Below, one piece after another: positions 1 through 5,845 of a DNA stretch of 27,823 nucleotides. Location of the stretch: positions 1 to 27,823 of IMG/VR virus record IMGVR_UViG_3300036846_001011; one strand, given 5' to 3'. The stretch is from a virus. Position 1 is the stretch's first letter, and each line of letters starts with the position of its first letter. The notes under the pieces were generated by a model. It was not told the DNA's origin. It did no database searches and saw only the letters and a list, made by a program, of their open reading frames with translations. Made by a program: the position numbers and the translations under genes.

Positions 1-1
1 C

Positions 2-217
2 AGCGGCAACGTCTTCAAAGAGGGCGAGCGGTCGTCGTCGCAAGGCACGCTGCCGCCCGACAACCTGCGATTGAGCGCCGACGAATGGGACGCGAGTCTC
101 GACGCCGATCACATGGTGCTGCCCGACTCGCCCGCGGCGGCGGTGAAGACGACCGACGGCCTGTTGCCGGGCGCCGAGGTCGCCGGAGTCGAACGGATCG
201 CGCGCAGGGGCCGATGA
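2..217 (+). CDS. hypothetical protein, C-terminal part (5' end outside window)
   Basis: The reading frame is open from base 2 to a TGA at 215-217, giving 71 visible residues; the start lies to the left of the window. The visible part is polar, with an acidic middle (DEWDASLDADH) and a basic tail ending in ARRGR. I recognise no domain. The stop overlaps the ATG of the next gene (ATGA at 214-217), the arrangement used throughout this block, which supports it as a real gene in the same transcript. Function unknown. Confidence 0.6.
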   Translation, partial: SGNVFKEGERSSSQGTLPPDNLRLSADEWDASLDADHMVLPDSPAAAVKTTDGLLPGAEVAGVERIARRGR

Positions 218-453
218 CCGACCTGCAAACGATGGTCGTGATGTTCGCGCGCGCCGACGTGCCGTACACGATCGCGCCGACGCGCACGGACAACGACGCC
301 TCGGCGAACCTGTCGTCGGTGCCCGAGGGTACGACGATCTCGGCGGTGCCCGCGAGTTCGGAAACCCCGCGGGTGTTCGGGTACTACGGGTTCGTCGTGA
401 CGCTTTATTTCGACGTCGACGGCGCGCTCGTCGGCGTGGGGGCGTGGGAATGA
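214..453 (+). CDS. small hypothetical phage protein (79 aa)
   Basis: A 79-residue soluble protein beginning MTDLQTMVVMF. It has no transmembrane segment or cysteine pair. The C-terminal part (G-Y-Y-G-F-V-V, then L-Y-F-D-V-D-G-A and a final GAWE) resembles short conserved proteins that I have seen in actinophage-type genomes, but I cannot name a function. The ATG was chosen because it overlaps the previous stop as ATGA; its own stop overlaps the next ATG in the same way. Translational coupling is likely. Confidence 0.65.
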   Translation: MTDLQTMVVMFARADVPYTIAPTRTDNDASANLSSVPEGTTISAVPASSETPRVFGYYGFVVTLYFDVDGALVGVGAWE

Positions 454-593
454 CAGATCAGGAACTCAACGAAGTGAAGGCCGATATGTTCTACGCGTTG
501 ACGCAACTCCTGAAGGCGCTCGCCGCGATCGCGACCACCGCGCACGAGCAGGTCGTCGCCGCGGCCGTGGCTGAAGGGCGCAAGGCGCGATGA
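450..593 (+). CDS. small hypothetical protein (47 aa)
   Basis: A 47-codon gene that starts at the ATG overlapping the upstream stop (ATGA at 450-453) and ends at a TGA overlapping the next ATG (590-593). The product is one alanine-rich amphipathic helix (LTQLLKALAAIATTAHEQVV) with charged ends. No domain is recognised. It is kept because both ends fit the start/stop overlap pattern and the codon use (strong third-position G/C) matches its neighbours. Confidence 0.55.
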   Translation: MTDQELNEVKADMFYALTQLLKALAAIATTAHEQVVAAAVAEGRKAR

Positions 594-796
594 CGCTCGA
601 CGATCTCATCGAACGGTTGATCGGGATCCGGCGCGCGTGCCCGGCCGCGGGGTCGGCGACCTGCGTCGGGTTCGCGATCGATTGCCCCCGCTACGAAATG
701 GGCGAGGTGCGGTTCGGCAACTACGATCCCGATTCTTGCGACCTGATCGAGATCGACGTGCCGCGCGCGCCGACGCCCCCGGAGACGCTGCATTGA
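590..796 (+). CDS. small hypothetical protein (68 aa)
   Basis: A 68-residue soluble protein starting MTLDDLIERLIGIRR. The middle carries two cysteines (C17, C25) and a mostly beta C-terminal half (GEVRFGNYDPDSCDLIEIDV). No family is recognised with confidence. The ATG overlaps the previous stop and its TGA overlaps the start of the RusA-like gene, so it belongs to the same coupled run. Function unknown. Confidence 0.6.
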   Translation: MTLDDLIERLIGIRRACPAAGSATCVGFAIDCPRYEMGEVRFGNYDPDSCDLIEIDVPRAPTPPETLH

Positions 797-1281
797 TGCT
801 CGCCTTCACGGTGTACGGCGTGCCGCTCTCGAAGGGAAACCACAAGGCGGTGACCCCGAAAGGGATGAAGTTTCCCGTCATCACCGAGAGCAATCGCAAC
901 GTGAAGAGTTGGCAACAACTCGTCGCCGAGGGCGCGAGCCGCGCGATCAATGAACGGCCGCTCGCCGATCGCGCGCTGCTCGTGTCGGGCGTGCGCGCCA
1001 CGATCGCGTTCTACCTGCCGCGGCCGAAAAAGTTTCACAAACGCGGCGTCTTCGTGCACCACCTCACGGCGCCCGACGCCGACAAACTCACCCGCGCGAT
1101 CCTCGACGCCCTGCAAGCGATCGCGTATCACGACGACAAACAGGTCACCGAGATGATCGTGGGGAAGTACTACGCGGCCGTCGACGCCCCGGCGCACGTC
1201 GACATCGCGATCGAACCCGCGCCGCCGTGCCCGGTCCGCGCGATGGTCGCCGACCTGCCACTCTTCGAGGTCACCCTATGA
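796..1281 (+). CDS. rusA: RusA-type Holliday junction resolvase
   Basis: The 161-residue product fits the RusA endonuclease family in length and in its signature: P93-D94-A-D96-K97-L, then L103-D104-A-L, then a D113-D114-K115-Q-V motif. In RusA these aspartates bind the metal and the lysine is essential; the enzyme cuts four-way DNA junctions as a dimer. The N-terminal half (VYGVPLSKGNHKA, FYLPRPKK) also matches the family's first strands. In phages RusA resolves branched replication and recombination intermediates before packaging. The ATG overlaps the upstream TGA, and the stop overlaps the next ATG. The family call is firm; the role in this phage is inferred. Confidence 0.9.
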   Translation: MLAFTVYGVPLSKGNHKAVTPKGMKFPVITESNRNVKSWQQLVAEGASRAINERPLADRALLVSGVRATIAFYLPRPKKFHKRGVFVHHLTAPDADKLTRAILDALQAIAYHDDKQVTEMIVGKYYAAVDAPAHVDIAIEPAPPCPVRAMVADLPLFEVTL

Positions 1282-1574
1282 CGAGCGCGTTTGAACCGAC
1301 GCCGTACGAACCACCACCGTCGATGCGCGAGTTCGTGCGCATCCTGCAAGGGTCGACGCCCGAGGACGCCGCCGATGTGCTGCGCCTCGCGTTCGCGAAT
1401 GCGGCGGCGACCGCGGTGCTCGAAGAGTTGCACGTGCGCAACGCGGCGCCCGCGCTGCTCGCGGCCTGCATGGCGTGCCTGCGCGCCGTCGAGGCCCGCG
1501 AACCCCTCGACTGGCAGATCCTCACCGACGCCGTCGCGAAGGCGCAGCATCTCGCCGAGGTCGCGCGTGCGTGA
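1278..1574 (+). CDS. hypothetical helical protein (98 aa)
   Basis: A 98-residue, Ala/Leu-rich, mostly helical protein (DAADVLRLAFANAAATAVLE; ALLAACMACLRAVEA). It has two cysteines, no membrane segment long enough to be convincing, and a Pro-rich N-terminus (FEPTPYEPPPSM). It starts at the ATG overlapping the rusA stop and overlaps the start of the next gene by 8 bases. No function is recognised. Confidence 0.6.
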   Translation: MTSAFEPTPYEPPPSMREFVRILQGSTPEDAADVLRLAFANAAATAVLEELHVRNAAPALLAACMACLRAVEAREPLDWQILTDAVAKAQHLAEVARA

Positions 1575-2064
1575 ACGCGTCGTCGTGTTGACCGACGCCG
1601 AGCAGCGCATCGCGACGTGGGTCGCGAAGGTGAGGCAGGACACGAACCGCGCGGCGGGCGTGCAGGAACAGAAGGTCGGCCCGCAGTCGGCGATGGCGAT
1701 CAACGTGAACGGCGTCGGCGCCGAGATCGCGTTCTGCAAATTGTTCAACCTGTACCCGGACCTCGACACCCGCCCGCGGCGCGGGTCGGCCGACTGTGAA
1801 CGGTTCGGTGAAACAATCGACGTCAAGGCCACCGAGTACGCCCACGGCGAGTTGCTCGCGGTGCGCGGGAAATCGGTGTTGGCCGCCGACGTCTACGCGT
1901 TGTTCGTCGTGCGGTGGCCGCGGTTTCAGTTCGCGGGGTTCGCCCGCGGCGACGACCTGCTGCGCCCTGAGCGACTCACCGACAAGGGCCACGGGCCGAC
2001 CTTCGCGATCGCGCAGGGCGACCTCACCGCCGATCAAATTCCGTGGGGGCGCGGCCATGCCTGA
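1567..2064 (+). CDS. PD-(D/E)XK-like nuclease candidate
   Basis: A 165-residue soluble protein with GTG start at 1567, overlapping the upstream gene by 8 bases; GTG 1585 is a possible alternative. The core has a helix with a conserved-looking Glu (V-G-A-E-I-A-F-C-K), then a Gly/Arg-rich turn with D-C-E-R-F, then E-T-I-D-V-K-A-T. That order (helix Glu, Asp, hydrophobic strand ending D-x-K) is the arrangement of PD-(D/E)XK nucleases, here as the I-D-V-K variant. What is seen is the motif order; nuclease activity is inference. Its place between RusA and other DNA-handling genes fits. It could also be a structural relative without catalysis. Confidence 0.5.
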   Translation: MRERVVVLTDAEQRIATWVAKVRQDTNRAAGVQEQKVGPQSAMAINVNGVGAEIAFCKLFNLYPDLDTRPRRGSADCERFGETIDVKATEYAHGELLAVRGKSVLAADVYALFVVRWPRFQFAGFARGDDLLRPERLTDKGHGPTFAIAQGDLTADQIPWGRGHA

Positions 2065-2752
2065 AACCTACAAAGACGGCGTCGGCGTTGTTCGCTGCAC
2101 CGAGTGCCTGCGCGTTCACCCGTGCGATTGCATGATCTACCGCGGTCGCCTTTTCACCACGAGGAAAACCACGATGAGATTCTTCGACGACGACAAGATC
2201 GGCTGTTACCTCGACGACATTGGGCACCGCGTCGAAAAAACCAAAGACGGCAAAGAGATTCGGATGGTCGACCTCACGTTGCGCGTGCAACCGTTGACCG
2301 TCGACCTCGCGCAATCGCTCGACGGCGACGTGCGATCGCTGCTCTACAACCTCGGCGACGCGCTGCCCAAGGGCAAGGTGAAGGCGATCCACTTCGATCT
2401 GTCGGTGCCGCGACAGGCGCTCACCGTGCGACTGGTGCCCGAGTCGGACGACGCCGCGCTGCTCATCCCCGACGTCGAGATCGGCGGCGTGCGCGCGCGC
2501 GTCGAGAAGGGCGTCGACGGATTCGCGCTCGTGTTCTACGGGAGTTTCGGCCCGGTGGGCGCGCGCGATCTCGAATACCTCTGCACGTGGCACACCCAAC
2601 AGCGGTTCGTCACGTTCCACCCGCAGGAACCGGCGTTGAACTTCGACGGGGCGACGCCCGCCGAGGGTGAGGACACGAGCGCGCCCGCGGCGCCACGTCG
2701 AGGCCCGCGGCGGGTCGCACCCGAGGCGCCAGCAACACCGGCCACGCACTGA
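2057..2752 (+). CDS. conserved phage hypothetical protein, internal start possible at 2174
   Basis: From the ATG at 2057 the product is 231 residues. An N-terminal Cys cluster (C-T-E-C-L-R-V-H-P-C-D-C) precedes a second in-frame ATG at 2174, which has a good Shine-Dalgarno sequence (GAGGAAA at 2161-2167) 7 bases upstream. From 2174 the product is 192 residues, beginning MRFFDDDKIG. The main body (DLTLRVQPLT, LSVPRQALTVRLVPE, GSFGPVGARDLEYL, QQRFVTFHPQE) resembles a common prophage protein of unknown function. The C-terminus is Pro/Ala-rich and disordered. Either two proteins are made from one frame or 2174 is the true start. Confidence 0.65.
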   Translation: MPETYKDGVGVVRCTECLRVHPCDCMIYRGRLFTTRKTTMRFFDDDKIGCYLDDIGHRVEKTKDGKEIRMVDLTLRVQPLTVDLAQSLDGDVRSLLYNLGDALPKGKVKAIHFDLSVPRQALTVRLVPESDDAALLIPDVEIGGVRARVEKGVDGFALVFYGSFGPVGARDLEYLCTWHTQQRFVTFHPQEPALNFDGATPAEGEDTSAPAAPRRGPRRVAPEAPATPATH

Positions 2753-3045
2753 TGTTGCGCCACCTATGCGATCGCTGCGGGGCCGACACCACCGGCAAAA
2801 AATCGGCGGCGGTGTCGATCGTCGGCGACGCGGATATCCACGGCAACGGCTCGGTGACGCGTAGCGCCGATCTCTGCATCCCGTGCCGCGACGCGCTCGA
2901 CGCGTGGCTCACCGCGAGCGCGCTGCTGCACGAGGTCGACAAACCGGTCGTCGGGCGCGTGCTCGTCGACAAAAAAGATCTCCACAAGCGCCACGGCAAA
3001 AAGTACCCGCCGAACGTCGAGCGCGTGCACCGCCGCAAACACTGA
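2752..3045 (+). CDS. zinc-ribbon-like protein (97 aa)
   Basis: A 97-residue protein with two CxxC pairs, C6/C9 (CDRC) and C42/C45 (CIPC), 33 residues apart, as in small treble-clef or zinc-ribbon proteins. The C-terminal third is strongly basic (DKKDLHKRHGKK and HRRKH), suitable for nucleic acid binding. The start overlaps the previous TGA. Metal binding is inferred from the cysteine spacing; the target is unknown. Confidence 0.65.
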   Translation: MLRHLCDRCGADTTGKKSAAVSIVGDADIHGNGSVTRSADLCIPCRDALDAWLTASALLHEVDKPVVGRVLVDKKDLHKRHGKKYPPNVERVHRRKH

Positions 3046-3152
3046 CACCCATGACCGATCTTCACGTGCACCACGATCGCGATCTCTTCGAGCGACTACA
3101 GAGGGCGACAGGTGCGCGCCGTCAGTTGCTCATTTTGAAAGGGAGAACACTG

Positions 3153-3443
3153 ATGCCCGCCACCTATCGATTTCTGATCACCGACACCGTGCCCGCGCTC
3201 GTCGCCTGCTCGTATGAACCGTCGGCCGCCAACCCCGGAAAAACGATCTGCATGAACGAAGACGGCAGCGCGCTCGTCGTCGAGCCGTTGAGCGCGGGCG
3301 GGAAGATCCGCAACACGCGGCCCGACGAGAGCGCCGACACGCCGTGGTGTTGGGCCGACGCGTGCGGCGATCTGCTCGTCTATCGCGTCGACCCCGACAA
3401 CGAACCCGATCGGATCGTCGCGTTTCGCATGGTGCAGTCGTGA
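3153..3443 (+). CDS. hypothetical protein (96 aa; possible longer form from 3051)
   Basis: The ATG at 3153 has a strong ribosome site (AAAGGGAG at 3138-3145) and gives 96 residues starting MPATYRFLITD. The same frame is open back to an ATG at 3051, just after the previous gene's stop, which would add 34 residues (MTDLHVHHDRD...). The mature part is mixed alpha/beta with three scattered cysteines and no recognised domain. The stop overlaps the GTG of the next gene (GTGA). Function unknown. Confidence 0.6.
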   Translation: MPATYRFLITDTVPALVACSYEPSAANPGKTICMNEDGSALVVEPLSAGGKIRNTRPDESADTPWCWADACGDLLVYRVDPDNEPDRIVAFRMVQS

Positions 3444-4492
3444 ACGCCGGATCGGTCATTCTGCTCGGCAGCAGCTACACCGAGGCGGGCGACGTGCCGC
3501 CGATCGTGCGCACGTTCCCCACGCCGCCGCCCGGCACCTACGATCACGTGTTGCCGTGGGTGCCGCCGCAGTCGCGCGATTACCTGCGCGGCGATTTTTG
3601 GGCGGTGCCGTGTCCCGGTTTGCCCGCGGTGCCCGGTGGGCCGAGTGGTGGATCGAGCGAACACCCCGACCGCGTCATCACCGGCCTCGATTACAAACAG
3701 GATCGCAAAGTGTGGTGGCCGCAGATGGTCGATCGCCAACGCGAACGCGGCTACACGCACTGGCTCCGGTGGTCGAGCAACGCGCTCTACGACGGCCCCG
3801 AGTTCGGCGGCAACCCGTCGATCAATAAGTTCGTCGACGATTGCGGCCTGCTGCACCACCTCGGGATGAAATACGTGATCGTGTCGCTCACCTCGAAGGT
3901 CTTCGATCCGCGCGATCCCACGTTGCAGCAATACCAAGATCGCGTCGGTCCGCTGCTCACCGCGCTGCTCGCGGCGCGCGTGGTCGACGAGGTGATCCCC
4001 GGTTTCGAGTTCGATGCGTTCAACGTGCCCGGCGCACCCACGATCGACATCCACAAGTGGGTCGGGCAACAGGTGCACCCGCACGGCGTCTCGAACTGGT
4101 GCCACTTCTACCCGGAGCACACCTCGTGGTTCGCCGACGGCGATCCGCGCGGCCGGTGGGGGTTTTGGGAAGACCTTGGTGCCGACGTCGACGGCCTCGA
4201 CTATCAGGGCGACGCGTCGTGGGACGTGCCGATGCTGCAAGCCAAGATCGTTGACACTCTCAAGCAATTCGGCGAGCAGGGCAACGTGCACAAGATTCGG
4301 CTCTGTGAAGATCAGGCCATTCGACAGTTCTCGGGGGAACCGTGGGGATCTGGTTCGGAGCATCCCAACGAAGACGACGGCAGCGCGCGCGGGTTCTACG
4401 CCTGCTGCACGATCGACAACGTCGGCCACACCGATGCCCTCGTGTGGGGCGCAGGCAACGGCCTGATGAACGACGACGGCGGGTGGGTGTAG
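3440..4492 (+). CDS. putative TIM-barrel glycoside-hydrolase-like protein
   Basis: A 350-residue protein with GTG start overlapping the upstream stop. It is rich in Trp, Tyr, His and Asp, like carbohydrate-active enzymes. Segments resembling barrel strands end in acidic residues: E-V-I-P-G-F-E190-F-D-A-F, then V-D-G-L-D-Y-Q-G-D around 250-258, then K-I-R-L-C-E290-D-Q. The spacing of about 100 residues between E190 and E290 resembles the acid/base and nucleophile pair of clan-A glycoside hydrolases. The N-terminus (GSVILLGSSY) is not a clear signal peptide. It sits among DNA-metabolism genes, not with the tail, which is odd. Alternatives: a virion-associated depolymerase, a lysis enzyme, or a non-catalytic barrel. 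The fold assignment is inference. Confidence 0.4.
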   Translation: MNAGSVILLGSSYTEAGDVPPIVRTFPTPPPGTYDHVLPWVPPQSRDYLRGDFWAVPCPGLPAVPGGPSGGSSEHPDRVITGLDYKQDRKVWWPQMVDRQRERGYTHWLRWSSNALYDGPEFGGNPSINKFVDDCGLLHHLGMKYVIVSLTSKVFDPRDPTLQQYQDRVGPLLTALLAARVVDEVIPGFEFDAFNVPGAPTIDIHKWVGQQVHPHGVSNWCHFYPEHTSWFADGDPRGRWGFWEDLGADVDGLDYQGDASWDVPMLQAKIVDTLKQFGEQGNVHKIRLCEDQAIRQFSGEPWGSGSEHPNEDDGSARGFYACCTIDNVGHTDALVWGAGNGLMNDDGGWV

Positions 4493-4508
4493 GTGGGCCG
4501 GTGCTGAC

Positions 4509-4844
4509 ATGGGAACCGCGGCCCCGCGACCGTGCACCGCGTGCGGGCGCCTCGTCTACGATGGCAGCGGGCGCTGCGCGCGGCACCGTCGCCCCACCGC
4601 GCACGCCCGCGGCTACCTCACCCCATGGGCCGCGTATGCCCGCGCATGGTTGGTGCGGTACCCGTGGTGCGGGCAGCGACTCGACGGGCAGCAACACCCC
4701 GAGCATTCGTGGTGCACACGTCGCGGGGTGCGGGCGCGCGCGCGCGTCGTCGATCACATTCGATCGCTCGGGGCCGGTGGTGCGTTGCTCGACCCGACCA
4801 ACCACCAGTCGCTCTGTTCCTCGTGTAATCGGCGCAAATCCTGA
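4509..4844 (+). CDS. HNH-family endonuclease (HNN variant)
   Basis: The 111-residue product has the small phage HNH plan: Cys pairs (C9/C12 near the start, C103/C106 near the end), then V-V-D-H83-I, N99-H-Q-S-L-C, and C-S-S-C-N-R-R-K-S at the C-terminus. In this family the third catalytic residue is usually a His after the last Cys; here it is Asn (N107), so the motif reads HNN, a variant known in other active members. HNH proteins next to terminases help DNA cleavage during packaging in HK97-like phages; here about 4 kb of other genes lie between them. The ATG at 4509 follows the previous stop by 16 bases. Confidence 0.8.
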   Translation: MGTAAPRPCTACGRLVYDGSGRCARHRRPTAHARGYLTPWAAYARAWLVRYPWCGQRLDGQQHPEHSWCTRRGVRARARVVDHIRSLGAGGALLDPTNHQSLCSSCNRRKS

Positions 4845-5045
4845 GCGCCTCGATCGGTCGATCGGGCGGGGGGGCCGACAATCACTGTGCCAACAAGTAG
4901 TCCCGAAACCCTCCGGGTCCGACTCAACCCCCCGCGAGTTCGCGTCAGGGGTATCCGGCGCCGGGGGGTGCAAGGGGCCGGGCCGGGCGCCGTTCGGGCC
5001 GCCTGCGGGCCGCCTGCGGCCGGGCGGTGGCGTTGGGGGCAAGGC
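4845..5045 (+). other. GC-rich intergenic region with repeats and inverted repeats
   Basis: About 200 bases between the HNH and DpdA-like genes. A tandem TCGATCGG pair lies at 4850-4865. A 7-bp inverted repeat (CCCCCCG at 4928-4934, CGGGGGG at 4962-4968) is followed by a tandem 11-bp repeat CGGGCCGCCTG (4995-5016) and a small hairpin (CCGCC 5010-5014, GGCGG 5023-5027). No T-run follows. It could hold an attenuator or leader for the modification genes. A GTG at 4887 keeps the downstream frame open, but the encoded stretch is low-complexity and does not look like protein. Confidence 0.4.
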
Positions 5046-5654
5046 GTGATCCTGCTGGTTTCCGGGGCCACGGTGACGGTCCGCAGGCATTCGAGCGTCG
5101 GCGAGTTGATCGAACCCCGCGGCGGGCACGACCCCGACTGTTTGAAACTCATCCCCGGTGCGTGGGCGATGGACAACGGCGGGTACTCGGGGTTCGAGGC
5201 CGAGCGGTTCGTGGCGATGCTCGAAAAGTTTCACGGGCGCCGCGGGTGCCGGTTCGTCGCCTCGCCCGACGTGGTCGCCGACGCGCACGCGACGCTCACG
5301 CGGTGGCCGTTTTGGTCGGCGGTGATCCGCGGCGTCGGGTTCCCGCCCGCGCTCGTGTTGCAGGATGGGATGACGGCCGCCGATGTGCCGTGGCGCGAGG
5401 TCGCCGCGGTATTCGTTGGCGGCAGCACCGAATGGAAACTCGGCCCGGTCGCGAGCAACCTCGTCGCGATCGCGAAGGGCCGCGGGTTGTGGGTGCACTA
5501 CGGGCGCGTCAACTCGGCGAAGCGGATCTGGTGGATCGCACGCAACGGCGCCGACTCATTCGACGGGTCGAGGAACTCGTGGTTCCCTGATATCAAGATC
5601 CCGCACTCGATCGCCTCGATCGACGCGACGACACAACAAGGGGTGCTGCTATGA
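5046..5654 (+). CDS. DpdA-family 7-deazaguanine DNA modification protein (TGT-like)
   Basis: From the GTG at 5046 (GGGGG 5 bases upstream) the product is 202 residues. It shows the motifs of phage DpdA-like, tRNA-guanine-transglycosylase-related proteins: W-A-M-D43-N-G-G-Y-S-G-F, A-S-P-D75-V-V, V-L-Q106-D-G, F-V-G-G-S-T-E-W-K-L, W-V-H-Y-G-R-V-N-S, and a final D-S-F-D173-G-S. By analogy with tRNA transglycosylases, Q-D-G and G-G line the base pocket and the last Asp is the likely nucleophile. DpdA enzymes exchange guanine in DNA for preQ0-type bases, often shielding phage DNA from restriction. No queuosine-precursor genes (folE, queC, queD, queE) lie in the window, so precursors would come from the host or from genes elsewhere. 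Coupled to the next gene by ATGA. Confidence 0.75.
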   Translation: MILLVSGATVTVRRHSSVGELIEPRGGHDPDCLKLIPGAWAMDNGGYSGFEAERFVAMLEKFHGRRGCRFVASPDVVADAHATLTRWPFWSAVIRGVGFPPALVLQDGMTAADVPWREVAAVFVGGSTEWKLGPVASNLVAIAKGRGLWVHYGRVNSAKRIWWIARNGADSFDGSRNSWFPDIKIPHSIASIDATTQQGVLL

Positions 5655-5845
5655 CCTCGGCCGAGCGGGCGCGCCGCGCGATGTTGCCCGACTACGCGGC
5701 GAAGGCGGGCCGGGCGTCGGTGGCGTCGGCGCGTCATCATCGCCTGTCGCCGATCGATCGCCGTCGGCGCGCGTTGCCGCGGCGAGCCGTCGCCGTGGTG
5801 CGCCGCGGATCGTGGACCGTGTTGATCGAGGTCGCCCGCCCATGA
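5651..5845 (+). CDS. small Arg-rich hypothetical protein (64 aa)
   Basis: A 64-residue, very basic protein (clusters SAERARRA, RHHRLSPIDRRRRALPRR) ending in a short hydrophobic strand (SWTVLIEVARP). No domain is recognised. Its ATG overlaps the DpdA-like stop and its TGA overlaps the methyltransferase ATG, so it is translated between two DNA-modification enzymes and could be a DNA-binding accessory. That role is inference only. Confidence 0.5.
   Translation: MTSAERARRAMLPDYAAKAGRASVASARHHRLSPIDRRRRALPRRAVAVVRRGSWTVLIEVARP

Noticed and set aside
3380-4537. A 385-residue minus-strand frame opposite the hydrolase-like gene
   Set aside because: High-GC genomes give long open frames on the opposite strand; this one has no ribosome site and no family features, while the plus frame is coherent and coupled to neighbours.
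4887-5045. Long form of the DpdA-like protein from GTG 4887
   Set aside because: The 53 added residues are Arg/Gly/Pro-rich with repeats, unlike the protein, and family members begin near the residues encoded at 5046.
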